64,000 nucleotides of DNA from an uncultured Clostridia bacterium (GCA_904399395.1 CAJFPJ010000075.1:1-64000); one strand, 5' to 3'; shown: positions 26,243-35,182, numbered from the stretch's first letter. The notes: generated from the letters alone by a model not told the origin. A program made the numbers and translations.

Positions 26243-27781
26243 ATGCTGAGAATTGTATCAACAGAAAATGGAAAAATCCGCGGAACAGCTGCGGCAGACC
26301 CGAGAATCACCGTATTCAGAGGCATTCCCTTTGCGGCGCCGCCAGTGGGGAAAAACCGTTGGCGTGCTCCTCAGCCATGTGAAAACTGGGAAGGAGTGAG
26401 GGACTGCCTGGAATTTGCCCCCATCTCCGTGCAGAATCCGCCTGGGGTTGGAGCGGAAAATATCTATACCCGGGAGTGGAATATGATTCCCGATATTCCC
26501 ATGGGCGAAGATTGCCTGTATCTCAATGTATGGACTCCTGCAAAGTCTCCGAAGGAAAAACTGCCTGTTATGTTCTGGATCTTCGGCGGCGCTTTTCAGG
26601 GCGGTCATACGGCGGAAATGGAATTCGACGGGGAACGGATCGCCCGCCGCGGCGTGATATTAGTTTCTGTGAACTACCGGGTGAACGTGTTCGGCTTTCT
26701 GACCCATCCTGGGCTTATAGAGGAGGATCCGGATGGGTGCTGGGGCAATTACGGCCTTTTGGACCAGTTGGCCGGTCTTAAATGGGTAAAACGGAATATA
26801 GCGGCTTTCGGCGGAGATCCGGATAACGTGACCATTTTCGGCCAGTCCGCTGGTGCGGGCAGTGTGATCTGCCAGATGACATCGCCTCTTGCAGGGGGAC
26901 TTTTCCATAAAGCTATTATGCAGAGCGGGGGAGGACTCAGGGCTTACGGTCAGGGTTCCCGCATGATCCCCCTGGAAAGGGCGAAGGAAAACGGTCTTCG
27001 CTTCTTTGAAGAGCTGGGGGTAAAATCCCTGGAGGAGGCCCGGCAGATAGATGCCATGACCCTTTACAGGAAGGCTATCGCTTTTGGCGGCATGAACGTC
27101 TGGTCCCCTACGGTGGACGGCCGTTTCCTTTTAAAAGATCCGTCGGACGTGTTCCTAGCCAATGAACACCCGGATATACCTTGCATGTATGGGTATACGG
27201 GGGATGAATACGATAATATTCTGGCGGGCTCCATCGAAACTCTTGAGGAACTCAAGGACTTTGCCAGGAAAAAATTTGGAGATAAAGCCGGGGATTTTCT
27301 GCAGCTCTGCAATGTGAGTACGGATAAGCAGGCCAGAGAGCTGTATATTCGCGACGATGTTTTCAAGGGGCGGTGTCTCAATAATCTGACATTTGCCATG
27401 AAGCAGGTGGAATTCGGCAGAAAAGGGAATTTCGTATATCGCTTTGATCCCTCTATTCCCGGGTGGGATGATCCGGGCGCATTCCATTCTTCTGAACTAT
27501 GGTTTATGTTTGAAACTTTGGCCAAATGCTGGCGGCCTTTTACAGGGAAGCATTATGACCTGGCTCGGATCATGTGCAATTACTGGACGAATTTTGCCAA
27601 AACCGGCGATCCTAACGGCTGCGATGCAGATGGCTCCTCAATGCCGGAATGGAGAGAATACACGAAGGAAGAGCCTTGCTTTCTCTATCTGAGCGAGGAA
27701 GAAATCCACATGGGGGCAGAATATCGCACCGAGTTGATGCAGTTCCGCCTGGATTACATTTTTGGCGGGAAGTCAGAATAG
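26243..27781 (+). CDS. Type-B carboxylesterase
   Basis: A 512-residue alpha/beta-hydrolase of the carboxylesterase type-B family. Visible are FRGIPFAAPPVGKNRWRAP near the start, the oxyanion segment WIFGGAFQGG, the EDCLYLNVWTP motif, the nucleophile elbow FGQSAGAGSV (Ser202), and the likely histidine in DPGAFHSSELWF. It has no signal peptide. Start at ATG 26243 is chosen because GGGGAGG lies eight bases before it; an upstream TTG has none. Between GH43 and GH51 genes it could remove acetyl or other ester groups from hemicellulose fragments, but the family is broad. Confidence 0.85.
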   Translation: MLRIVSTENGKIRGTAAADPRITVFRGIPFAAPPVGKNRWRAPQPCENWEGVRDCLEFAPISVQNPPGVGAENIYTREWNMIPDIPMGEDCLYLNVWTPAKSPKEKLPVMFWIFGGAFQGGHTAEMEFDGERIARRGVILVSVNYRVNVFGFLTHPGLIEEDPDGCWGNYGLLDQLAGLKWVKRNIAAFGGDPDNVTIFGQSAGAGSVICQMTSPLAGGLFHKAIMQSGGGLRAYGQGSRMIPLERAKENGLRFFEELGVKSLEEARQIDAMTLYRKAIAFGGMNVWSPTVDGRFLLKDPSDVFLANEHPDIPCMYGYTGDEYDNILAGSIETLEELKDFARKKFGDKAGDFLQLCNVSTDKQARELYIRDDVFKGRCLNNLTFAMKQVEFGRKGNFVYRFDPSIPGWDDPGAFHSSELWFMFETLAKCWRPFTGKHYDLARIMCNYWTNFAKTGDPNGCDADGSSMPEWREYTKEEPCFLYLSEEEIHMGAEYRTELMQFRLDYIFGGKSE

Positions 27782-27869
27782 CATTGCCCTTTCTGCTGAT
27801 TGCTTGGTTATTCGATTGGAATCGGCCTAAAGAGCGGAGCAGAGAAGCAGAAAACGGTTTCTCAAAGTA

Positions 27870-27905
27870 AGAGCCCTGCCGGATCCAAGGATCCGGCAGG
27901 GCTCT
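27870..27905. terminator. Strong hairpin between convergent genes
   Basis: A 17-base arm AGAGCCCTGCCGGATCC (27870-27886) is followed after AA by its exact complement (27889-27905). It serves the convergent esterase and third GH51 genes. U-tracts are weak, but the stem is very stable. Confidence 0.75.
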
Positions 27906-27952
27906 GTTGTTGTGCTGCTCCGGCTGAAAAACCGGGGCGGAGAAAAGGAAGA

Positions 27953-29554
27953 TTACTTTTTGAAGCGGAACACGTTCCAGGAAAGTTTCTTCACTTCAGC
28001 GGAAAGCTTCCCCTCCGCAAAGCTGGCGGAATCGTTCACAGTGGGTTTAACGGTTCCGGCGGTTTCAAAGGTGCTGTGGAACTGCATATCCTCTGTATAC
28101 AGCTGGCTGTGTTCCACAAAGGAGAAATCCTTAAAGCCGGAGATATCCAGCTCCAGAGAGCAGTCGTTCTCCCAATCCCGGTTGATGACAAAGATATTCA
28201 GCTCGCCGTTTTCCTCATCATAAGCAGTGGCGGCGTCTATGAATTTGACGCCCGTATGAGTGTAATACTGACTGTTATCGTCAATGGCATAGCCGGGAAT
28301 ATCAAAACAATCGCACTCCACAGCGGTCTGCATGGATTCGCCGCGGCCGTAACGCATAAGTTGAGAGAAAGGATAGTAGGCCGCCGTCTTCCAGACGTGC
28401 TCTCGGTCTGTAGCGGCAAGGGTGCCCAAGCCACTGGTCATGCAGCCGATTTTCACCCGATCTGCATGGCGCAGGAAAGCCAGCAGAGTGGAGGCGGAGG
28501 TGAGTGCGTTGACCATATCTCCACCTCTGGGATGACGGGATTCTCCCATATTGTCTGGGTCGTGAAGTATATATTCTCTGGAAGGATCAAAATTGTAGTA
28601 AGCAGCGTAGAGATTGTGAGGCCCGAAGCCCGGGTGCAACTCCGCACAGGGGCGGACAGAGGTACCGTATTCATCAAAAGAGAGCATCATCTTTCTGGGG
28701 GAACGGAGCTTGGTCTGCACAAAGTCGCAGAGGGCAATTTCCGTGTTGATATAATCCTCAAAGAAGACGGAGCCTCCCAACAGGGCGGCGTAATCGCCCT
28801 CCGGCGCGGAATGATAATGGTGAAGGGAAACGTAATCCACAGATTCATAGCACTCCTGCAGAGCTTCCAGATCCCACTGGGGATAGTGGGCCAGGAAGGG
28901 GGAAGAGGAGACACAGGCTACGGTTTCAATAGTAGGATCCACCCACTTCATAGCTTTGGAGACTTCGTTTGCCCTAACCCCGTAGCCCCTTGGATCCTTT
29001 TCCCAGGAAGCAATCTGCCAGGGGCCGTCCATTTCGTTGCCCAGATACCAGGTCTTCACGCCATAGGGGCTTTCGTGGCCGTATTTCCGCCGCAGATCGG
29101 ACCAATAGGTGCCACCTTTGTGGTTGGTATAATCTACGATACCAATGGCATCCTTGATGTCCCCGGTTCCCAGATTGATGGTATACATGGGCTCAAAACC
29201 AACCAGCTCGGCCCACTGAAGGTATTCGTCGTGCCCCACGTCATTGGGAATATACTGGAACCAGGCCAGGTCCAAATGGGTCTTCCGATTTTCCTTGGGG
29301 CCTATGGAATCTTTCCAATCCCAGCCGGAGACAAAATTGCCGCCGGGAAGACGCACGGTGGGAAGCCCGGTTGCTTTCAGGGCGTCGATGAAATCCTGAC
29401 GGAAGCCGTGTTTCTCTGCAGTAGGGTGCTTGGGATTATACATGCTGCCGTTGACCATGGTGCCGATAGGCTCCAAAAAGGCGCCATAGAGCCTGGGGGA
29501 AATTTCCCCGATCTTGAACGAGGGATGGACCAGAATTTTTGCCTGTTTTTTCAT
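27953..29554 (-). CDS. Alpha-L-arabinofuranosidase, GH51 (third copy)
   Basis: A 533-residue GH51 enzyme. Visible are ISPRLYGAFLEPIGTMVNGS, TVRLPGGNFVSGWDWKDSIG, the acid/base in WYLGNEMDG, the nucleophile in LSFDEYGT, and a C-terminal beta-sandwich. This is the typical intracellular AbfA form and is clearly divergent from the other two GH51 proteins. Start at ATG 29554 follows GGAGGAG by seven bases; five in-frame codons upstream lie across the ribosome site. Its promoter and an inverted repeat lie in the 110 bp upstream, so it is individually controlled. No signal peptide. Confidence 0.88.
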   Translation of the reverse strand: MKKQAKILVHPSFKIGEISPRLYGAFLEPIGTMVNGSMYNPKHPTAEKHGFRQDFIDALKATGLPTVRLPGGNFVSGWDWKDSIGPKENRKTHLDLAWFQYIPNDVGHDEYLQWAELVGFEPMYTINLGTGDIKDAIGIVDYTNHKGGTYWSDLRRKYGHESPYGVKTWYLGNEMDGPWQIASWEKDPRGYGVRANEVSKAMKWVDPTIETVACVSSSPFLAHYPQWDLEALQECYESVDYVSLHHYHSAPEGDYAALLGGSVFFEDYINTEIALCDFVQTKLRSPRKMMLSFDEYGTSVRPCAELHPGFGPHNLYAAYYNFDPSREYILHDPDNMGESRHPRGGDMVNALTSASTLLAFLRHADRVKIGCMTSGLGTLAATDREHVWKTAAYYPFSQLMRYGRGESMQTAVECDCFDIPGYAIDDNSQYYTHTGVKFIDAATAYDEENGELNIFVINRDWENDCSLELDISGFKDFSFVEHSQLYTEDMQFHSTFETAGTVKPTVNDSASFAEGKLSAEVKKLSWNVFRFKK

Positions 29555-29588
29555 GTACAGCTCCTCCATTCAGAATAAATTCATATAA

Positions 29589-29610
29589 CACAAAATCAAA
29601 TTATTTTGTG
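29589..29610. promoter_or_regulatory. Inverted repeat, probable operator of the third GH51 gene
   Basis: CACAAAAT and ATTTTGTG flank a six-base spacer. The repeat lies between the -10 element and the ribosome site, where a bound repressor would block transcription. It is not the AraR consensus as I know it. Confidence 0.5.
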
Positions 29611-29639
29611 CTAAAATTTAGTACATTTAAGCTATATTA

Positions 29640-29668
29640 AGCATATATAAAATTCAAAGGAAAGTCAA
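29640..29668 (-). promoter_or_regulatory. Promoter of the third GH51 gene
   Basis: On the minus strand TTGACT (29668-29663), 17 bp, TATGCT (29645-29640). Confidence 0.6.
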
Positions 29669-29733
29669 GGGAATATTCTTGAAAAAAACAGGAAATCCAT
29701 TGGGACAAAAAAGGCGGATGGAACTATAGGTTT

Positions 29734-30270
29734 TTAGCACCCCAGGTTCTTATGGGCAGCGTAAAATCGGGAAAGAGACGGCTCTTTATCGTATATATCC
29801 TGATAGACTGCCTTTTTTTCAAGCACCAATCCAGCTTTTTCGGCTGTTTTCCAAGAAGCGATATTATCTTCTCGAATGGTTGCTATTAATCTCGGAATCC
29901 TGTAATGGCCGAAAAAATATTGTATATATGCCCTCAGTGCTTCAGCCATATAGCCCATTCCTCTATGGTCTGCTCCTATAAACCAGGTTAACCCCACTTC
30001 CTGTAAATCCTCGTAAAAGGAACATCCCACAGATCCCAAAAGCATGTGCTTTTCTTTTTCTTCTATGGCATAGGCAAGATATTCTTTGGTGGGGTCATTT
30101 TTTTGCGCCAGGGCGGCAGATTCACGGATAAAGTCCTTCATCCATATGTGGCAGTTGGAGCAGTCACCCCAAATCTCCTGCAGGCTTCCGTCGGAAGCCA
30201 TATGAATAAGGGATTGCTCATCCTCCGGCAGGAAATCGCGAAGAAGCAATCTGGTTGTTTCAATATACAT
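29734..30270 (-). CDS. GNAT acetyltransferase, RimJ/RimL-like
   Basis: A 178-residue N-acetyltransferase of the ribosomal-protein-alanine type. It opens with the family strand MYIETTRLLLRDFLPEDEQS, and the acetyl-CoA loop is in FIGADHRGMGYMAEAL (residues about 97-112), followed by IREDNIASWKTAEKAGL. The natural substrate of such proteins cannot be read from sequence. ATG 30270 has AAGGAGG upstream. It follows the DUF5655 gene by 39 bp on the same strand, so both are probably cotranscribed. Confidence 0.82.
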   Translation of the reverse strand: MYIETTRLLLRDFLPEDEQSLIHMASDGSLQEIWGDCSNCHIWMKDFIRESAALAQKNDPTKEYLAYAIEEKEKHMLLGSVGCSFYEDLQEVGLTWFIGADHRGMGYMAEALRAYIQYFFGHYRIPRLIATIREDNIASWKTAEKAGLVLEKKAVYQDIYDKEPSLSRFYAAHKNLGC

Positions 30271-30309
30271 AAGCTTCCTCCTTTTAGATAGTAATGTCTT
30301 TCGAAGAAT

Positions 30310-30690
30310 TTATTTGATAAGAGAAAACACATAGGCTTCCTGCAGCCATTCCATAAGCTCCCTGTCTATTTCACCGGCCTGTTCCACGATCACATGGTGG
30401 GTCCACCGGTTGGGATAGGCTTCTACGGCATAAGCGATTCGAGGGGATTCTTTTTTGTAAGACAGACCAAAAGAAACCAGCAGATATTCCTCCGGCCAGC
30501 CCTTTCGTCTTTTCCAAGGGAGGGAAGCCATGGCGAATATGTGGCGGTTACTGAAGGAAATCTGCATCTTTGAAACTTTTATTGTTACATCGGGATACGC
30601 AGCTATGAGTTTTTCCCTGAGCACTTCATATATGGGGAGCATCTGTGGCATGGCATTGAAAAAGAGAAGCTCATCGGATTGAAGTTGCAA
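30310..30690 (-). CDS. DUF5655-type small protein
   Basis: A 126-residue protein starting at TTG 30690, with AAAGGAGGG upstream. The central part (VSKMQISFSNRHIFAMASLP) and the end (PNRWTHHVIVEQAGEID followed by ELMEWLQEAYVFS) match the DUF5655 pattern, in which a protein of about 120 residues carries a conserved RHxFA...HHV layout. I recall no established function. It is upstream of the GNAT gene in a likely two-gene unit. Confidence 0.65.
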   Translation of the reverse strand: MQLQSDELLFFNAMPQMLPIYEVLREKLIAAYPDVTIKVSKMQISFSNRHIFAMASLPWKRRKGWPEEYLLVSFGLSYKKESPRIAYAVEAYPNRWTHHVIVEQAGEIDRELMEWLQEAYVFSLIK

Positions 30691-30788
30691 GCGGATTTCC
30701 CTCCTTTAGACGGTTTAGTAATGGAACCTGTGAAAAAATTTGGTATAACGTCTTTTCGAATTTCAGCCATAACCTTGGGGTGAATTTT

Positions 30789-31727
30789 TTACATAAAGGC
30801 CATCTGCTTAAGAAGAAAAATCCAGAAAAACATGGTGGGTATGGAGCAGATGGAGGTGAAGATCACGATCTGCCCGGCCAGTTCCCCATCCCCGTTCATT
30901 TGCTTGGCCATAGTAAAGGAGGAAACGGCGGTAGGAGCCCCCAACATGGTGAGAAGGGCAGCCAGCTGGATGCCTCTGTAGCCCATAAGAATGCTAAGAG
31001 GCAGGAACAGGGCTGGGAAAAGAATAAGCTTTACCGCGACTGCGATGGTGAGCGGCTTAATATTTCCCTTCAGGGCCGAGAATTTGAAGGAAGCTCCCAG
31101 AATCAGGAAGGCCATAGGCGTAGCCATGCCTGAAAGATTCGCTACAGTTTTTTCGATACCCTCCGGCAGGCGTATACGGCATAGGAGCAGTAGTCCGCCC
31201 AGAAGAGCGCCCAGAATAAGAGGATTGGTCACGATGCCTTTCAGGATCTTTTTGGGGTGGATCTGCCTATCTGCATACCACTCCAAAACCACTACGGAGA
31301 GGACATTGTAGAGGGGAACCACAAAGGCAATGAGCATAGAAGCGGTCCCCACGTTCTCATCCCCAAAAAGAGAGGCCGTAACAGGCAGCCCATAGAGGAT
31401 GAAATTGCTGCGGAACATGCCCTGGATCATGACTCCCTTCCGCCGGAAATCTTTCTCAAACCGGGGGACAATCAGCCACAGCAGGAAAAACATGAGAAGG
31501 ACAAGACCTATGGCCCAAAGAATAAGCCTTCCGTCAAAAATCTCTGCAATTTCCGTCTGGTAAATATTATAAAAGATCAGCGTTGGCAGAAAGGCCTTGA
31601 AGGTGACCTTGTTCATGACGTCTGCAGTGTGATCATCCAGAATACCGATCCTGTGAAGCAAAAAGCCCACAGCCATCATGGCGAAAAGGGGAAACACAAC
31701 ATTGAGGGATACGATAAGATTTTCCAT
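30789..31727 (-). CDS. AEC-family transporter (auxin efflux carrier/malate permease type)
   Basis: A 312-residue membrane protein with about ten hydrophobic segments arranged as two five-helix repeats, as in the AEC family. Typical features are LNVVFPLFAMMAVGFLLHR at the start, FRSNFILYGLPVTASLFG near residue 107 and GAPTAVSSFTMAKQM near residue 269. Members export or exchange organic anions such as malate; the substrate here is unknown. ATG 31727 has AAGGAAG upstream. It lies 165 bp downstream of the ribokinase gene on the same strand. Confidence 0.82.
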   Translation of the reverse strand: MENLIVSLNVVFPLFAMMAVGFLLHRIGILDDHTADVMNKVTFKAFLPTLIFYNIYQTEIAEIFDGRLILWAIGLVLLMFFLLWLIVPRFEKDFRRKGVMIQGMFRSNFILYGLPVTASLFGDENVGTASMLIAFVVPLYNVLSVVVLEWYADRQIHPKKILKGIVTNPLILGALLGGLLLLCRIRLPEGIEKTVANLSGMATPMAFLILGASFKFSALKGNIKPLTIAVAVKLILFPALFLPLSILMGYRGIQLAALLTMLGAPTAVSSFTMAKQMNGDGELAGQIVIFTSICSIPTMFFWIFLLKQMAFM

Positions 31728-31891
31728 TACGCTCTTCCTTTGTTTCGGCTTTCTTTTGCTGCCCGGGGATCGCCGATGGACCTCCTCTTATGTAGCAGGG
31801 GAGATCACAACATACGGCCGGTTACGTATGCCATACTGTCGGGCGGCACAGAGAATATTGCTGTTGGTGGTCTTCCTCGGGAAGGTTCGGA

Positions 31892-32788
31892 TCAGAACCC
31901 AAGGCTCTTTTCTGCCTGCAGAACTTCTTCCCGAAGGGGAATGGAGGGAGCGGCCCCTTTGCGTGTAACGGCGATGGAAGAGGCCAAGCACCCACGCCTC
32001 ATAGCCTGCTCAGGAGATAGCCCTTCCCGAATAGAAGCGAGAAAATACCCGGTAAAAGTGTCCCCCGCTCCAGTGGTATCCACTGCCTTCACAGGGAAGG
32101 CAGGCACAAAGAAATCTCCCTCTTCACCGCTATAAAGAGCCCCTTTGGCGCCAAGGGTCAGCACCACTGCCGCCTGAGGATAACGGTTCCGCAAAGCGGC
32201 GGCAATGTGTTCCGGTTCCTTTTCCCCGGTAAAGCCTTCGCCTTCCAACCGGTTCAGCAGGAACCAGCGGACGCTTTCCAGCGGGAGCTCTCGAAGAGAA
32301 TCCTCCCAGGGGGATGGATTCAGAGCAGTAAAAATCCCTTTTTTTCCCGCCAGTCTGAGAATTTCCGGCAAAGCGTTCACTTCGTTCTGAAGCAGAAGAA
32401 TATCACCTTTTTTGCAGCAGGCAAAAATCCGTTCCAAGAGATCCGGCGTAAGAGAGTGGTTGGCGCCTCCATACAGAAGAATGCAGTTTTCTCCGGATGT
32501 ATCCACTTGAATGACCGTGTGGCCGGTGGGCTCTTCCACGATTTCTACAAGGGATATATCCGCGCCCGCTTCCTTCAGAGTCTGCAGGAGCAGGCCGCCG
32601 TCATGACCGATGCAGCCACCGTGGTATACGGGGACGCCGGCTCTGGCCAGAGCTATAGACTGGTTTAATCCTTTTCCGCCGGGAAATATCTCCCGCTTCA
32701 GGGCAGAAAGAGTTTCCCCTGGGCGCACAAAATGATCAACAGTATAGACATAATCCAGATTCAGGGAACCGATGGTGAAAATGTTCAA
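31892..32788 (-). CDS. rbsK: Ribokinase-type PfkB sugar kinase
   Basis: A 298-residue PfkB-family kinase that phosphorylates a free sugar, most likely ribose. It has the N-terminal GSLNLDYVYTVDHFVRPGET, the substrate motif FPGGKGLNQSIALARAG, and the catalytic VDTTGAGDTFTGYF with the base aspartate. Length is typical. The start codon is TTG 32788, preceded by AAAGGAG. No ribose ABC transporter or RbsR is next to it. The gene has its own promoter and might serve pentose or nucleoside salvage in this sugar-rich region. Confidence 0.85.
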   Translation of the reverse strand: MNIFTIGSLNLDYVYTVDHFVRPGETLSALKREIFPGGKGLNQSIALARAGVPVYHGGCIGHDGGLLLQTLKEAGADISLVEIVEEPTGHTVIQVDTSGENCILLYGGANHSLTPDLLERIFACCKKGDILLLQNEVNALPEILRLAGKKGIFTALNPSPWEDSLRELPLESVRWFLLNRLEGEGFTGEKEPEHIAAALRNRYPQAAVVLTLGAKGALYSGEEGDFFVPAFPVKAVDTTGAGDTFTGYFLASIREGLSPEQAMRRGCLASSIAVTRKGAAPSIPLREEVLQAEKSLGF

Positions 32789-32845
32789 GGAACGCTGCTC
32801 CTTTCTGGTTGTTTATATGGAAAAATCAGCCTGCGAATATGTTTT

Positions 32846-32874
32846 ATTATACAGATTTTTATAGGGAAAGTAAA
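32846..32874 (-). promoter_or_regulatory. Promoter of the ribokinase gene
   Basis: On the minus strand TTTACT (32874-32869), 17 bp, TATAAT (32851-32846). Confidence 0.65.
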
Positions 32875-32917
32875 GGTTTCTTGGCTGTGTGGCTGTGGGT
32901 AGGAGCAAAAGGTAAGT

Positions 32918-32963
32918 GGAAAAGAAAACCCCATTCCTGCAGAAATATCTGTGGAATGGGGTT
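32918..32963 (-). terminator. Rho-independent terminator of the GntR-ABC operon
   Basis: AACCCCATTCC (32927-32937) pairs with GGAATGGGGTT (32953-32963). On the minus strand the hairpin is followed by TTCTTTTCC. Confidence 0.8.
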
Positions 32964-32986
32964 CCGGCCGGTTTGAAAAAACAGGC

Positions 32987-33697
32987 TTATTTGATTTCGG
33001 CTCGCCTTGTAAGTAGATAGGAGCCTGCCATACAGGCAAGGATCACTCCAATGAAAAGAAGGGCGGGATTTAAGGGCTGAAAGGAATCACCGACATAGCC
33101 CATAAGAAATTTGATAACGGGAAGGAGGCGGCTGAAAAATTCTCCATGTGTGGCCGTGTTGATGGCGGGAAACAGAATGAAAAGGATAAGCCCCAAGGTA
33201 ATGAGGCCAAGAATAAAGGGGGCCTTTCCGATACGGTTTCGTATGGTTGCGGCTAGATATGCTAGGAACACAGTGGCTGTGTATGCAAGGAAAAGCCATA
33301 TGAATTGAAGTAGGAAACCTTCATTTTCATAGAGAAGAAAGAAAAGAGGATGATACTCAAAGATTTTCTGAAGGAATACCCCCACAACAGATTCTACCAG
33401 AGCCATAAGTGCTGCAACACAGAGGAATTCGCAGACAAAGCTCTGAAAAATCATTTTGCGCGTCATTCCGTTCTGGATGAAGAGCTTGAAATCATCCTGG
33501 AAGGTCATTACGCCGCAGAAGCACAGAAAAACGATAGAGTTGAATTCCATGTTAGAGAAGGATACGTTTTCAGTGGAAGAAACGGCTCCGAAAACAATGG
33601 TGACGGTAGCCATAAGCAGGATGATGACAGAATAAAAAATAGCCAGGGGCTTTAAAAAATCCAAGATCTGATATCGAATGGCGGTTCGCAGCTTCAT
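32987..33697 (-). CDS. ABC transporter membrane subunit
   Basis: A 236-residue protein with six hydrophobic helices and little else; the sequence is not well conserved. It overlaps the ATPase gene by four bases (ATGA) and ends the GntR-ABC operon, so it is the membrane partner. By analogy with YtrA-type operons it may help the cell respond to wall-active or membrane-active agents. The C-terminus TRRAEIK faces the cytoplasm by the positive-inside rule. Confidence 0.72.
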   Translation of the reverse strand: MKLRTAIRYQILDFLKPLAIFYSVIILLMATVTIVFGAVSSTENVSFSNMEFNSIVFLCFCGVMTFQDDFKLFIQNGMTRKMIFQSFVCEFLCVAALMALVESVVGVFLQKIFEYHPLFFLLYENEGFLLQFIWLFLAYTATVFLAYLAATIRNRIGKAPFILGLITLGLILFILFPAINTATHGEFFSRLLPVIKFLMGYVGDSFQPLNPALLFIGVILACMAGSYLLTRRAEIK

Positions 33698-34575
33698 ATC
33701 CGTTCTTCCTCGCTTTCAGTAAGTTTGACAAAGAGCTTCTGCAGGGTGATAGGGGAGACTGTCAGCCGGTCTGTAAGGCGGGAGCGATCCACAGCGCCCA
33801 TGATATAAGCCACTTTCAGGCCACCCAATCGTTCCTCGCCGATTACATCCTTTCCCCGGCAGTAATCTTCAACTTCCTGCTCCAGGCCGGAAATGCTGTA
33901 ACCTTTGGATACAAGATCTTCCACAGGGGATTGAAGGATCATCCTGCCCCGATCTATGATAACTACATCCTCTATCAGATTAGCGACCTCCTCAATTAGA
34001 TGTGTGGCCAGGATGATGGTGCGGGGATTTTCCTCGTATTCCTGAAGAAGCAGCCTGTAAAAGAGCTCTCTGTGGTTGGCGTCCAGGCCGAGAACGGGCT
34101 CGTCGAAGAAGACGTAGGGAACGTTGAGGCAGAGCGCCAGGATCAGCTTGAATATTGAGCGATAACCTGTGGAAAGAGAACTGATCTTTTTTCCCAGAGG
34201 AAGTCCGAATTTTTCTGCATAAGAAAGAGCTTTTTCATATTGAAAGCAGTCGTAGAAGCTATTTGTAAGTTTGAATACTTTCAGCACCCGTAGAGAAGAG
34301 GGGTAGGTTTCTTTATCACTCATACAGAAAATTTTATTCTGGGCTTCTGGATTTTCTGCAGCAGGCTGGCCGTCTACAAGAATGCTTCCCTGATCGGCAA
34401 AGAGACGGTTGCAGATGATATTGATTAGGGTGGATTTTCCAGCGCCGTTTCGTCCCAAAAGGCCATAGATTTTCCCTTCTTCAAAGCGGAAAGAAACATT
34501 CTGGAGGGCTTGGGTATCCCGGAACCGTTTTGAAACGTTCTGAATCTGGATTTCATGTAAGGCTGTCATGTGCAT
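33694..34575 (-). CDS. ABC transporter ATPase of YtrB type
   Basis: A 293-residue ATPase. Walker A is GLLGRNGAGKST; the signature region reads ISSLSTGYRSIFKLILAL, with STGYR in place of SGGQ, as in this subgroup; Walker B is VFFDEPVLGLDANHR. The C-terminal 80 residues after the ATPase core are family-specific. The gene overlaps its GntR neighbour by 23 bases, and either ATG 34575 or ATG 34569 may be the start, the latter having better spacing to GAGGGT. It works with the following membrane protein. Confidence 0.85.
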   Translation of the reverse strand: MHMTALHEIQIQNVSKRFRDTQALQNVSFRFEEGKIYGLLGRNGAGKSTLINIICNRLFADQGSILVDGQPAAENPEAQNKIFCMSDKETYPSSLRVLKVFKLTNSFYDCFQYEKALSYAEKFGLPLGKKISSLSTGYRSIFKLILALCLNVPYVFFDEPVLGLDANHRELFYRLLLQEYEENPRTIILATHLIEEVANLIEDVVIIDRGRMILQSPVEDLVSKGYSISGLEQEVEDYCRGKDVIGEERLGGLKVAYIMGAVDRSRLTDRLTVSPITLQKLFVKLTESEEERI

Positions 34576-34936
34576 ACCCTCTTTCTATCAGTTCTATGAC
34601 CTGCTCTTTTGTCATTTGAAGCTTTCCCGCTTCCTGGATCAGCCGTTCGATATATTGCTCAAAAAATGCGTTCTTCCGTTTATTTCGAATTTTTTCCCGG
34701 GCTCCTTCCTTTACAAACATGCCAAGGCCACGTTTTTTATACAGGATATCTTCCTCCACCAAAAGATTCACTCCCTTTAATACCGTGTGTGGGTTGATGT
34801 TCAGCAGGGCGGCTATTTCATTTGTTGATGGTATCCGTTCTTCCTCCCCGTAAACTCCTGTGAAGATAGAATCTTCAATCTGTTCGGCTATCTGCAGAAA
34901 AATTGGTTTTTCCAAATTGTTTGTGTCGATATGCAT
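34553..34936 (-). CDS. GntR regulator of YtrA type
   Basis: A 127-residue repressor with an N-terminal winged helix (PSTNEIAALLNINPHTVLKGVNLL) and a short helical C-terminal tail, the YtrA subfamily layout. Such regulators dimerise and repress their own ABC operon until inducing stress. It is the first gene of the operon and sits just behind a perfect palindrome overlapping the start of transcription, good evidence for autorepression. Confidence 0.86.
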   Translation of the reverse strand: MHIDTNNLEKPIFLQIAEQIEDSIFTGVYGEEERIPSTNEIAALLNINPHTVLKGVNLLVEEDILYKKRGLGMFVKEGAREKIRNKRKNAFFEQYIERLIQEAGKLQMTKEQVIELIERGYAHDSLT

Positions 34937-34957
34937 GAAACGCCCCCTTTCCGGATA

Positions 34958-34987
34958 TCTAGTTAGTTACTTGAGTAACTAACTAGA
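34958..34987. promoter_or_regulatory. Palindromic operator of the GntR-ABC operon
   Basis: Two perfect 14-base arms (TCTAGTTAGTTACT and its complement) are separated by TG. The site covers about +3 to +32 of the predicted transcript and is a strong candidate for binding by the GntR protein encoded downstream. Confidence 0.8.
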
Positions 34988-34997
34988 TTACACGCAT

Positions 34998-35026
34998 AGT
35001 ATATACTGAAACATCAGAATTGTCAA
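34998..35026 (-). promoter_or_regulatory. Promoter of the GntR-ABC operon
   Basis: On the minus strand TTGACA (35026-35021), 17 bp, TATACT (35003-34998). Confidence 0.8.
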
Positions 35027-35182
35027 TAGATTGTATAATAAAATTAATATACTAAAAGTATATTTAAATGTACAAATTACAAAATTTTATGGGTTTTCAT
35101 ATATTTTAACCGCTTTGAGATAGATACGAGAGCCTCTTTTCTTTTGAAAACGTTGTAAAGAGGAAGCTACATGGCTTGCTAC

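Noticed and set aside
27800-29578. 592-codon plus-strand frame over the third GH51 gene
   Set aside because: Longer than the real gene but with low-complexity, non-protein-like translation and no ribosome site; the minus strand has complete GH51 motifs.
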